Assembly: GCF_937912035.1 (NCBI RefSeq)
Contig: NZ_CALDPF010000016.1
Location: 38,947 to 102,946 of the forward strand
DNA: 64,000 bases
Direction of reading: 5' to 3'
Origin: an uncultured Bacteroides sp.
Lineage (GTDB): Bacteria; Bacteroidota; Bacteroidia; Bacteroidales; Bacteroidaceae
Below are positions 9,130-17,042 of the stretch, piece after piece. The position numbers and the translations under genes are program-made. Position 1 is the stretch's first letter. Each line of letters begins with the position of its first letter. The notes beneath the pieces were generated by a model, which made no database searches, had not been told where the DNA came from, and worked only from the letters and a program-made list of their open reading frames with translations.

Positions 9130-10002
9130 ATGGCAGATATGGATGGCTTCAGAGAAGCCGCAAATTTCGGAATAGGGGAAAAAAACAACGTACAGGATTT
9201 TCATGTAAAAGGAGCTTCATCACTCGGTTGGGGAATGAAAGACAGACTTTCACGTATATTCAATCCAAAGACAGGACGTACAGTAATGTTGGCTTTCGAC
9301 CACGGCTTTATTATGGGACCAACCTCAGGTCTTGAAAGGATAGACCTCAGTATTGTTCCATTGATAGAATATGCCGATTGCCTGATGTGTACACGTGGAA
9401 TACTGCGTACTTCAGTTCCACCAGTGTTCAACAAACCGATATGTTTACGTTCAGATGCTGGTTCGACAATCCTCACAGAATTAAACCGTAATGTACTTAT
9501 AGATGTAGAAGATGCGATACGCGTCAATGCATCTGCAATGGCAGTAATGTTCTCTGCAGGTGATGGTGAACAGGAAGCTGTTACTGCTTCTAATTTGGCT
9601 AAGATTGCAGATTTGGGTTACCGATATGGTATACCGGTAATGGGAGTTACTGCAGTAGGCAAACAGATGGCACGCGATGCCCGTTATTTTGCATTGGCAT
9701 CACGCGTATGTGCTGAAAATGGTGCATCAATTGTTAAAACATATTATTGTGAAGGCTTTGAGAAGATAGCTGCATCATGTCCTGTACCGGTAGTTATAGC
9801 CGGCGGTAAGAAACTTCCTGAGAAAGAGGCACTTGAATTATGTTATAAGGCTGTAAATGATGGGGCAGCCGGTGTTGATATGGGACGTAATGTCTTCCAA
9901 AGCGACGCTCCGGCAGCTATGATTCAGGCCGTACATGCTGTTGTTCATGATGGTTTTACTCCTGAACAAGCATTTGAACTTTATGAAGATTTGAAAAAGT
10001 AA
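9130..10002 (+). CDS. LsrF/DhnA-family class I aldolase (LsrF-like thiolase)
   Basis: A 290-residue protein closely resembling E. coli LsrF along its full length, including WGMKDRLSRIFNPKTGR, the FDHG block, VIAGGKK and GVDMGRNVFQSD. The Schiff-base lysine falls at K203 in IVKTYY, the position I recall for LsrF. LsrF transfers an acetyl group from phosphorylated AI-2 product to CoA, giving acetyl-CoA and DHAP; other family members are fructose-bisphosphate aldolases. None of the LsrACDB transporter, LsrK or LsrG genes lies nearby. Here it follows a DhaK/DhaL pair by 40 bp, so its substrate is more likely a phosphorylated ketose or diketose from this operon. Function at family level is sure, substrate is not. 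Confidence 0.85.
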   Translation: MADMDGFREAANFGIGEKNNVQDFHVKGASSLGWGMKDRLSRIFNPKTGRTVMLAFDHGFIMGPTSGLERIDLSIVPLIEYADCLMCTRGILRTSVPPVFNKPICLRSDAGSTILTELNRNVLIDVEDAIRVNASAMAVMFSAGDGEQEAVTASNLAKIADLGYRYGIPVMGVTAVGKQMARDARYFALASRVCAENGASIVKTYYCEGFEKIAASCPVPVVIAGGKKLPEKEALELCYKAVNDGAAGVDMGRNVFQSDAPAAMIQAVHAVVHDGFTPEQAFELYEDLKK

Positions 10003-10021
10003 TTATTATTTTATAAGAACT

Positions 10022-10045
10022 CCTGCCATGCTCCGGTATGGCGGG
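10022..10045 (+). other. GC-rich hairpin inside the operon
   Basis: CCTGCCAT (10022-10029) and ATGGCGGG (10038-10045) form an 8-bp stem with one G-T pair and an 8-base loop, followed by a short T-rich stretch. It sits between the LsrF-like gene and the DAHP-synthase-like gene. It could trim transcription or act as an mRNA processing/stability element. It also includes an in-frame ATG at 10038, which is why the later ATG was chosen for the next gene. Confidence 0.5.
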
Positions 10046-10070
10046 ATGTTGTTTTAAGTCTGTAACTGTT

Positions 10071-10814
10071 ATGAAAGAAACTTTTGATATAATAGCGGGG
10101 CCATGTAGTGCAGAATCAGAAAGGCAACTTTATGATACAGCATCAGGCTTAAACGGAATAGGTATAAGAACCATGCGTGTAGGACTTTGGAAGCCACGGT
10201 CCAGGTATGGTAGTTTCGAAGGACTTGGTGAACTTGCTCTTCCATGGCTTAAGAATATCCGCCATGATTTTGGAATGGAAGTCATGACAGAAGTGGCATT
10301 ACCTTCTCATATTGAGGTTGCCTTAAAATATGGTATAGATAAGTTATGGATAGGTGCACGTACCACAGTCAATCCTTTTATGATTACAGAGCTTGCAGAA
10401 GCCTTGCGTGGTGTAGAAATTCCTGTTTTTATAAAGAATCCTGTTTGTCCGGATGTAGAGTTATGGAAAGGAGCCGTAGAAAGAATCATGAAATATGGAT
10501 TGAGTGATGTACGGCTCATTCATCGCGGTTTCTGTCTTCAGGACAATACACCATACCGCAACACACCGTTATGGAACATCTGTTCTGAAGTCCGTAAAGA
10601 ATTCGGACACATCCCTTTGTATTGCGACCCTAGTCATATTTCCGGCAGACGTGACCTTATAGAAGGTATATGTGTCGATGCATTAAAATATGACATTCAG
10701 GGATTTTTCATAGAGAGTCACTGCAATCCAGATGCTGCACTATCCGATTCCGGACAGCAACTTACACCATTGCAACTTAAAGACTTGCTTGACAAATTAC
10801 TTGATAGTATTTAA
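10071..10814 (+). CDS. DAHP synthase / KDO8P synthase family enzyme without chorismate mutase domain
   Basis: A 247-residue TIM barrel of the DAHP synthase I/KdsA family. It carries the PEP- and metal-binding blocks IAGPCSAES, WKPRSRYGSFEGLG, WIGARTTVNPF, KNPVCPD, IHRGF, CDPSHISGRR and ESHCNPDAALSD, much like the DAHP synthase half of the Bacteroides aroA-chorismate mutase fusion, but ends without the roughly 100-residue mutase. It should condense phosphoenolpyruvate with an aldose phosphate. Because it is embedded in a sugar operon, the acceptor may not be erythrose 4-phosphate; a dedicated aldose phosphate is possible. ATG 10038 would add 11 residues but lies in the preceding hairpin, so ATG 10071 is preferred. 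Confidence 0.82.
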   Translation: MKETFDIIAGPCSAESERQLYDTASGLNGIGIRTMRVGLWKPRSRYGSFEGLGELALPWLKNIRHDFGMEVMTEVALPSHIEVALKYGIDKLWIGARTTVNPFMITELAEALRGVEIPVFIKNPVCPDVELWKGAVERIMKYGLSDVRLIHRGFCLQDNTPYRNTPLWNICSEVRKEFGHIPLYCDPSHISGRRDLIEGICVDALKYDIQGFFIESHCNPDAALSDSGQQLTPLQLKDLLDKLLDSI

Positions 10815-10836
10815 CAACTTATTAATTTTATCAATT

Positions 10837-11646
10837 ATGGTATCAATTTTGAATAATCGTCCTACTTTGGCCTATCAGATATCACAAGCCGCAGAAGTGG
10901 CAGGATATCTATGGCAAAAAGGCTGGGCAGAGCGTAATGGTGGTAATATAACACTTAATATTACCGAGTTTGTGGATGACGACATAATATCGATGTCTCC
11001 CCTCACTGAGCCGATATCCATAGGCGCAACATTACCTTATCTTAAGGGATGTTATTTCTATTGTAAGGGTACTCAGAAACGTATGCGTGACTTGGCCCGT
11101 AATCCCATGGAGAACGGTTCTGTAATCAGGATACTTGACGACTGTAGCCATTATGTGATAATAGCCGATCAACCAGTAATGCCTACTTCAGAGGTTCCAG
11201 CACATTTGAGCGTGCATAATTATCTTATAAAGAATAATTCTCCTTATAAGGCATCGCTTCATACACACCCCATAGAATTGATAGCTATGTCTCACAACAA
11301 GAGATTTTTGGAAAAGGATGTCGCTACAAAAGTATTGTGGAGTATGATACCTGAAACAAAAGCTTTCTGTCCTCGCGGTCTTGGTATTATACCTTACGAG
11401 TTGCCTGGCTCTGTAGCGCTTGCTGATGGAACTTTGAGTAAACTTGACGATTATGATGTAGTTCTTTGGGAGAAACATGGGGCATTTGCCGTAGATGTAG
11501 ACATAATGTCTGCATTCGATCAGATAGATGTACTGAATAAATCAGCATTGATATATGCGGCAGCCAAGCAAATGGGCTTTGAACCGGATGGAATGACAGA
11601 AAATCAGATGAGGGAAATGACAGAAGCCTTTGGCTTGCCAAAATGA
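10837..11646 (+). CDS. Class II aldolase, rhamnulose-1-phosphate aldolase paralogue
   Basis: A 269-residue zinc aldolase paralogous to the RhaD encoded at 49562-50353. Zinc ligands H142, H144 (HTHP) and H214 (EKHG) and the catalytic glutamate E119 (TSEVP) are present, matching the E. coli RhaD set. The two copies share long near-identical blocks such as GWAERNGGNI and LWSMIPET. The family splits ketose 1-phosphates to DHAP and an aldehyde. This copy is the last gene of the operon, with a strong terminator 170 bp downstream. An upstream in-frame start at 10732 would overlap the previous gene by about 80 bp and has no counterpart in the paralogue, so ATG 10837 is used. Substrate probably differs from rhamnulose 1-phosphate. 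Confidence 0.85.
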   Translation: MVSILNNRPTLAYQISQAAEVAGYLWQKGWAERNGGNITLNITEFVDDDIISMSPLTEPISIGATLPYLKGCYFYCKGTQKRMRDLARNPMENGSVIRILDDCSHYVIIADQPVMPTSEVPAHLSVHNYLIKNNSPYKASLHTHPIELIAMSHNKRFLEKDVATKVLWSMIPETKAFCPRGLGIIPYELPGSVALADGTLSKLDDYDVVLWEKHGAFAVDVDIMSAFDQIDVLNKSALIYAAAKQMGFEPDGMTENQMREMTEAFGLPK

Positions 11647-11776
11647 GAATAATTGGAATCTGAAAATCCACAAGGAATCAGGAAACTGTCATACAGAAAA
11701 TACAGGGACAAACGGATTATGGATTGTGCTTATTTTAAAGTAGAAGCTAACTATGAAATAACATCAAATGGGGAAT

Positions 11777-11799
11777 AGACTGTTTTTAAAAAACAGTCT
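11777..11799. repeat. 23-bp perfect palindrome
   Basis: AGACTGTTTTT and AAAAACAGTCT flank a single central A. In RNA it would fold as a small hairpin followed by little; as DNA it could be a protein-binding site. It sits downstream of the RhaD-like gene and just upstream of the terminator. Confidence 0.6.
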
Positions 11800-11817
11800 G
11801 AATGGTTAATTAATTAG

Positions 11818-11858
11818 GCATCAGACGTGTTTGTAAAAATGCGTTTGATGCTTTTTTT
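11818..11858 (+). terminator. Rho-independent terminator of the first operon
   Basis: Arms GCATCAGACG (11818-11827) and CGTTTGATGC (11842-11851) pair over 10 bp with one G-T, followed directly by seven T. It ends the kinase-aldolase operon. Confidence 0.88.
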
Positions 11859-12207
11859 GAAGAAAAATGTGTGGAATTTTATTATAAGAAAACTTGAATT
11901 TGTATTCATGGAAGGTTATCATTAACTTGTTATATTCCGTAAATAAATATTAATAGGTAACTTACATGTTTAATTTATTGTGAAATAATTGATTTTTAAT
12001 GTATTGTGTGTTAGAAAATTGCTCTCTTATTTATAAGAAGCATTTAAATGTCATATAATATGACTCTATATCTGTCAATAAAATGTCATATGAAATGATT
12101 TCAATTTGTCATTTTCATATGCCATTTTTATTTTAAAAGATATTTATTGAATATTTCGAGATATCATGAAAATGTGAAAAAATCATATATTAGTGATTTT
12201 TATATAT
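11859..12207. other. AT-rich convergent intergenic region with palindromes
   Basis: No credible gene. It separates the plus-strand operon from the minus-strand mlaF-like gene. It contains a perfect palindrome GTCATATAATATGAC (12050-12064) and a longer inverted repeat with arms CATATGAAA (12087-12095) and TTTCATATG (12113-12121). Both share the CATAT core, so they may be binding sites of one regulator or a bidirectional end-of-transcript structure. Confidence 0.6.
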
Positions 12208-12975
12208 TCAGAATTTTTTCTTATTTTCTTCTGTCTTTACTTTTCTTAATAAGTCTGATGCAAAAATGAAATTATTCAATCTTTCATTAGTAGCTGTAAA
12301 CACATCATCTTTTGTTCCAGACCATTCTTTGTGTCCCTGATATATATACAGTATACTGTCGCCTATACCCATTACAGAATTCATATCGTGAGTGTTGATT
12401 ATGGTTGTCATATTGAACTCTGTAGTAATGTCGTGTATAAGTTCGTCAATCACTAAAGATGTTTTAGGGTCAAGTCCAGAGTTTGGCTCGTCACAAAACA
12501 GATATTGTGGATTTAAAGCTATTGCTCTGGCTATTGCTACTCGCTTTTGCATGCCTCCACTTATCTCGCCGGGATATTTATTCTGTGCATCCAGAAGGTT
12601 TACTCTGTCGAGACAGAATTGGGCACGTTTAACTCGGTCTCGATATGTATCATTCGAGAACATGTCGAGAGGAAACATGACATTTTCAAGAACGGATAGT
12701 GAATCGAATAATGCTGCGCTTTGGAATATCATGCCCATTTCCTTGCGTAGAGTTTTCTTTTCTGCCTTTCCCATACCGAGAAGATTTCTGTTGTCATAAA
12801 GCACTTCACCTTTTTCTGGTGTCAGAAGTCCCACAATACATTTCATTAGAACGGTTTTTCCGGAGCCGCTCTGACCTATGATTAGGTTGGTCTTTCCGTT
12901 TTCGAAAGTGAAATTGATGTCATCAAGGACTGTTCTTCCTTCGAATGACTTACATATAGATTTTAACTGTATCAT
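12208..12975 (-). CDS. mlaF: MlaF-like ABC transporter ATP-binding protein
   Basis: A 255-residue ABC ATPase with Walker A GQSGSGKT (34-41), signature ISGGMQKR, Walker B YLFCDEP and a switch histidine in IINTHD. It resembles the MlaF/Ttg2A group that powers phospholipid movement between the membranes with MlaE and MlaD. It overlaps the permease gene by 4 bp at its start, so the two are translationally coupled. No MlaD-like gene follows; the transcript runs into the intergenic region. Function in lipid transport is inferred from the pairing with an MlaE-type permease. Confidence 0.85.
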   Translation of the reverse strand: MIQLKSICKSFEGRTVLDDINFTFENGKTNLIIGQSGSGKTVLMKCIVGLLTPEKGEVLYDNRNLLGMGKAEKKTLRKEMGMIFQSAALFDSLSVLENVMFPLDMFSNDTYRDRVKRAQFCLDRVNLLDAQNKYPGEISGGMQKRVAIARAIALNPQYLFCDEPNSGLDPKTSLVIDELIHDITTEFNMTTIINTHDMNSVMGIGDSILYIYQGHKEWSGTKDDVFTATNERLNNFIFASDLLRKVKTEENKKKF

Positions 12976-13715
12976 CCCATTAATAGTTGTGTAAGAATTA
13001 AATCTGAGAATAGAATGAGTACGCTGCTTGAAACAACGGCATTTGTACTTGCTTTACCTACAGATATGGAACCGCCGTCAACTGTATATCCGAAATATGC
13101 CGAAACACTCGCTATAATGAATGCAAAGAACAGTGACTTGATAAAGCTGCACCAGATATACCATTCTATGAAGCAGTATTGAAGACCGTATTCAAGATCG
13201 GTTGCGTTCATTATACCTGCAAACCATGCTGTACAGAATGCTCCTATTATTCCTGCGAATATACTGAATATTACAAGAAATGGAATCATGGTCATAAGTC
13301 CAAGAATCTTAGGTAAAATAAGGTATGATGCCGAGTTTATACCCATAATTTCAAGTGCGTCTATTTGTTGGGTGACTCGCATTGTACCAAGTTCGGATGC
13401 AATATTAGAACCGACTTTTCCAGCCAGAATAAGACACATTATGGCTGAAGAAAATTCAAGCAACAGGATTTCTCGGGTAGTATATCCTACGACAAATCTC
13501 GGCATCCACGGACTTTCTATGTTTAACTTAATCTGAATACATATTACCGCTCCAATGAAAAATGAAATCAGGAGTACTATACCAATGGAATTTATTCCAA
13601 GTTGATACAATTCGTTTACATATTGTTTGAAATACATCTTTACTCTTTCTGGACGGGAAAAGACTCTGCCCATAAGAATTACGTATTTGCCAAGAATACT
13701 GATTGGTTTTATCAT
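12972..13715 (-). CDS. mlaE: MlaE-like ABC transporter permease
   Basis: A 247-residue integral membrane protein of the MlaE (YrbE/DUF140) family with about five to six hydrophobic segments. The family block around EFSSAIMCLILAGKVGSNIA followed by ELGTMRVTQQIDALEIMG, which couples to the ATPase, is clear. With the downstream ATPase it should form the inner-membrane core of a lipid transporter keeping outer-membrane asymmetry. It has its own promoter and is divergent from lptB. The substrate-binding MlaD partner must be elsewhere or absent. Confidence 0.88.
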   Translation of the reverse strand: MIKPISILGKYVILMGRVFSRPERVKMYFKQYVNELYQLGINSIGIVLLISFFIGAVICIQIKLNIESPWMPRFVVGYTTREILLLEFSSAIMCLILAGKVGSNIASELGTMRVTQQIDALEIMGINSASYLILPKILGLMTMIPFLVIFSIFAGIIGAFCTAWFAGIMNATDLEYGLQYCFIEWYIWCSFIKSLFFAFIIASVSAYFGYTVDGGSISVGKASTNAVVSSSVLILFSDLILTQLLMG

Positions 13716-13737
13716 GATGTCAAAAAATAATTTGTTG

Positions 13738-13745
13738 CAAAAGTA
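13738..13745 (-). promoter_or_regulatory. Bacteroidota -7 box for mlaEF
   Basis: TACTTTTG on the minus strand fits TAnnTTTG and lies 23 bp before the mlaE start codon. Confidence 0.65.
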
Positions 13746-13819
13746 CTGTTTTTTAGCTATTAAATAATAAAAGATAGGAGGATTTTAATGTAAATGACCA
13801 TATAACCCAAGAATTTTAC

Positions 13820-13827
13820 TACTTTTG
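13820..13827 (+). promoter_or_regulatory. Bacteroidota -7 box for lptB
   Basis: TACTTTTG fits TAnnTTTG and implies transcription begins around 13831. That places the GTG at 13827 outside the mRNA and supports ATG 13845 as the lptB start. Confidence 0.7.
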
Positions 13828-13844
13828 TGCTCAAAATAAGCTAT

Positions 13845-14675
13845 ATGGAAGAATTGAAAGATAAAGAATACGAAGGTAAGTCTGCTAATGCCGGTTTGCA
13901 GGCGGATTATAATGAATGTATGGTGCTTCGTACGGAGAATCTTGTCAAGAAATATGGTAAAAGAACTGTAGTAAATGATGTGTCAATAAACGTAAGGCAG
14001 GGAGAAATTGTCGGTCTATTGGGACCTAATGGGGCAGGAAAGACTACATCGTTCTATATGACAACAGGACTTATAGTACCAAATGAAGGACATATTTTTT
14101 TGAATGATGAAGATATAACATCGTATCCTGTTTATAAACGTGCACAAAAGGGAATAGGCTACTTGGCTCAAGAAGCTTCTGTATTTAGGAAAATGAGTGT
14201 GGAAGATAATATAGCCTCTGTTCTTGAACTTACTAATAAAAGTCCGGAATATCAGAAAGATAAACTGGAAAGTCTTATTGCTGAATTCAGATTACAGAAA
14301 GTAAGAAAAAATTTAGGCGATCAGCTTTCAGGAGGTGAGCGCAGAAGAACTGAGATTGCAAGATGTCTGGCTATCGATCCAAAATTCATAATGCTTGACG
14401 AACCGTTTGCTGGTGTTGACCCCATTGCCGTGGAGGACATACAGCATATAGTCTGGAAATTGAAGGATAAGAATATCGGAATTCTTATTACTGACCATAA
14501 TGTTCAGGAGACATTGAGTATAACCGACAGAGCATATCTATTGTTTGAAGGAAGAATCCTTTTCCAGGGTACTCCTGAGGAATTAGCAGAGAATAAAATA
14601 GTACGAGAAAAGTACTTAAGTAATAGCTTTGTCTTGAGAAAAAAAGAATTTCAAGTACAGAATATACGTGAGTGA
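13845..14675 (+). CDS. lptB: LPS export ABC transporter ATP-binding protein LptB
   Basis: A 276-residue ABC ATPase with a 30-residue N-terminal extension before the domain begins at MVLRTENLVKKYGKR. Walker A GPNGAGKTT, signature LSGGERRRTEIAR, Walker B FIMLDEPFAG and the LptB-typical AGVDPIAVEDI stretch are all present. LptB drives extraction of lipopolysaccharide from the inner membrane with LptF/LptG, which are not in the window. An OstA-like LPS transport protein is encoded 11 kb downstream. The start at ATG 13845 is chosen because a promoter box covers the upstream GTG. Confidence 0.92.
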   Translation: MEELKDKEYEGKSANAGLQADYNECMVLRTENLVKKYGKRTVVNDVSINVRQGEIVGLLGPNGAGKTTSFYMTTGLIVPNEGHIFLNDEDITSYPVYKRAQKGIGYLAQEASVFRKMSVEDNIASVLELTNKSPEYQKDKLESLIAEFRLQKVRKNLGDQLSGGERRRTEIARCLAIDPKFIMLDEPFAGVDPIAVEDIQHIVWKLKDKNIGILITDHNVQETLSITDRAYLLFEGRILFQGTPEELAENKIVREKYLSNSFVLRKKEFQVQNIRE

Positions 14676-14744
14676 TAGTGTTATATCATATCCGTTTTGA
14701 AATTTTTTTTGTCCTGACTTTTTGGTAGTTGCAAGATTAAACAC

Positions 14745-14752
14745 TATTTTTG
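14745..14752 (+). promoter_or_regulatory. Promoter for tig
   Basis: A -7 box TATTTTTG with a TTTG at 14721-14724, 20 bp upstream, is a full Bacteroidota promoter. The leader before the ATG is about 60 nt. Confidence 0.75.
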
Positions 14753-14815
14753 CACACCCCAAAAAGTTTATACTTTTGAAAATAAGAATAATAATTAATA
14801 TAAAACAATTAAGAA

Positions 14816-16162
14816 ATGAATATTTCATTACAGAATGTAAGCAACGTAAGTGCTGTGCTTACTGCGCAAATCGAAAAAACTGATTATCAGGAAAAAGTTG
14901 AAAAAGCGTTGAAGACACTTCGTCAGAGAGTAAATATGCCTGGATTCCGTAAAGGTATGGTTCCGATGGGTCTTATCAAGAAACAGTATGGTGTATCTGT
15001 ACTTCTTGAAGAAGTTGACAAGCTGTTGCAGGAAAAAGTTGGTGAATATATCCGCGAAAACAAAGTGAACATGTTGGGTACTCCACTTCCAAAGGAAAAC
15101 AACGCTAACTTCGAAACAGACGAAAACTTCGAATTCTCTTTCGATATCGCTTTGGCTCCTGAATTCTCTATAGAATTGTCAAACAATGATACTGTTGACT
15201 ACTATGATATCGATGTAACTGACGAAATGGTAGAACAGCAGGTTAATATGTACAGACAGCGTACAGCTAAATATGACAAGGTTGAAGATTATCAGGAAAA
15301 GGATATGCTAAAAGGTCTTTTGGCTGAGCTTGATGAAAACGGAAATACAAAAGAAGGCGGTGTTCAGGTAGAAGGTGCAGTTATGATGCCTACATACATG
15401 AAGAACGACGACCAGAAAGCTATCTTCAACGGTGCTAAGGTAAACACTGTATTGGTGTTCAATCCTTCTGTAGCTTTCGATAACAACGAGGCAGAACTTG
15501 CTTCTCTTCTGAAAGTTAAGAAAGAAGAAGTTGTTAACTACAAAGGTAACTTCAGCTTCCAGATTGAAGAAATCACTCGTATGATTCCGGGTGAATTGAA
15601 TCAGGAATTGTTCGACCAGGTTCTTGGCGAAGGCAAGGCTTCAAACGAAGAAGAATTCCGTGCTCAGGTTAAGGAAAGCATCTCTACTCAGTTTGTAGCT
15701 GACAGCGACTATAAGTTCCTTATCGACTTGCGCGCTTACACTATGGGTAAGGTTGGTAAATTGGAATTTGCTGACGATTTGATGAAACGTATCATGCTTG
15801 ACAACAACAAGGAAAAAGGTGAAGAATACGTAAACGAAAACTACGAAAAGAGCCTTGAAGAACTTACTTGGCACTTGATCAAGGAAAAACTTGTTGAAGC
15901 TAACGGCATCAAGATTGAACAGTCTGACATTCAGGATATGGCTAAGGAAGCTACTCGTGCTCAGTTCGCTCAGTACGGTATGATCAACGTTCCTGAAGAA
16001 TTGCTTGAAAACTACTCTAAAGAAATGCTTAAGAAACGCGAAAGCGTTGAAGCTCTTGTAAACAGAGCAATTGAATCTAAGCTTGCTGCAGCTGTTAAGG
16101 GTCAGGTAACATTGAACCACAAAGCTGTATCTGTAGAAGATTTCAACAAAATGTTTCAGTAA
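14816..16162 (+). CDS. tig: Trigger factor
   Basis: A 448-residue ribosome-associated chaperone. The N-terminal ribosome-binding domain carries the tail signature GFRKGMVP (about 43-50). The middle region is weakly similar to FKBP-type prolyl isomerase domains and the C-terminal half is the helical arm domain. Length is normal for Bacteroidales. It is followed by clpP and clpX, the widespread tig-clpP-clpX arrangement linking folding of nascent chains with proteolysis. The codons are rich in preferred forms, as expected of a highly expressed gene. Confidence 0.95.
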   Translation: MNISLQNVSNVSAVLTAQIEKTDYQEKVEKALKTLRQRVNMPGFRKGMVPMGLIKKQYGVSVLLEEVDKLLQEKVGEYIRENKVNMLGTPLPKENNANFETDENFEFSFDIALAPEFSIELSNNDTVDYYDIDVTDEMVEQQVNMYRQRTAKYDKVEDYQEKDMLKGLLAELDENGNTKEGGVQVEGAVMMPTYMKNDDQKAIFNGAKVNTVLVFNPSVAFDNNEAELASLLKVKKEEVVNYKGNFSFQIEEITRMIPGELNQELFDQVLGEGKASNEEEFRAQVKESISTQFVADSDYKFLIDLRAYTMGKVGKLEFADDLMKRIMLDNNKEKGEEYVNENYEKSLEELTWHLIKEKLVEANGIKIEQSDIQDMAKEATRAQFAQYGMINVPEELLENYSKEMLKKRESVEALVNRAIESKLAAAVKGQVTLNHKAVSVEDFNKMFQ

Positions 16163-16319
16163 TATAATTCCAGGCTGAAGTTAATTGCTGAGGCTTATTA
16201 TAATGGAAGAGGCTTTTAACCGAGGCTTTTCTGGTTGGTGCAAGCTCTAGTCCTGTACTCGGAAAAGAAATGGCTAAAAGTCTCTTTCTGTATTTTTAAA
16301 AGATAAAAAAATATAACTT

Positions 16320-16991
16320 ATGGATGATTTCAGAAAATATGCAACCAAGCATTTGGGAATGAGCAGCATGGTGCTTGATGATGTTATAAAGTCACAGGCT
16401 GGTTATCTTAATCCTTATATCCTTGAAGAAAGACAGCTGAACGTTACTCAGCTTGACGTGTTCTCTCGTTTGATGATGGACCGTATCATATTCTTGGGAA
16501 CAGAAATCAATGATTACACAGCCAATACATTGCAGGCTCAGTTGCTGTATCTTGACTCTATAGACTCAGGAAGGGATATTTCCATATATATAAACTCACC
16601 GGGCGGATCTGTATATGCCGGTTTGGGAATATATGATACAATGCAGTTTATCAGCAGTGATGTGGCTACTTTCTGTACAGGTCTTGCTGCTTCAATGGCT
16701 GCTGTGTTGCTTGTGGCTGGTCAGGAGGGCAAACGTTCTGCATTGACGCACTCACGAGTGATGATACACCAGCCTCTGGGTGGCGCACAAGGTCAGGCTT
16801 CGGATATAGAAATTACAGCTCGCGAAATATTGAAGCTCAAGAAAGAGTTATATACTATCGTAGCTGAACATTCGCATACTGATTTTGACAAGGTGTGGGC
16901 GGATTCGGACAGAGACTACTGGATGACTGCGCAGGAAGCGAAGGAATATGGTATAATTGATGAAGTTATGTCTCGCAAGCCTTCTTTGTAA
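16320..16991 (+). CDS. clpP: ATP-dependent Clp protease proteolytic subunit
   Basis: A 223-residue ClpP with catalytic S125 in the GLAASMAA block and H150 in SRVMIHQP; the catalytic aspartate follows in the EHSHTDFDKV region. It has the extended N-terminus common in Bacteroidales ClpP. It forms the tetradecameric peptidase chamber fed by ClpX, whose gene starts 51 bp downstream. No clear -7 box is seen in the 157-bp gap after tig, so read-through from the tig promoter is likely. The gap holds three GAGGCTT copies of unknown meaning. Confidence 0.95.
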   Translation: MDDFRKYATKHLGMSSMVLDDVIKSQAGYLNPYILEERQLNVTQLDVFSRLMMDRIIFLGTEINDYTANTLQAQLLYLDSIDSGRDISIYINSPGGSVYAGLGIYDTMQFISSDVATFCTGLAASMAAVLLVAGQEGKRSALTHSRVMIHQPLGGAQGQASDIEITAREILKLKKELYTIVAEHSHTDFDKVWADSDRDYWMTAQEAKEYGIIDEVMSRKPSL

Positions 16992-17042
16992 TTTAAAAAC
17001 TTGCAAACTCAAAAAGAACTAAAGAACTAAAATTTATAGTCA

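Noticed and set aside
9130..10002. A complete AI-2 uptake (lsr) system
   Set aside because: Only the LsrF-like enzyme is present; transporter, LsrK, LsrG and LsrR are missing in this window.
16163..16319. A separate clpP promoter
   Set aside because: No TAnnTTTG box is found in the gap; the three GAGGCTT copies do not form a recognisable element.
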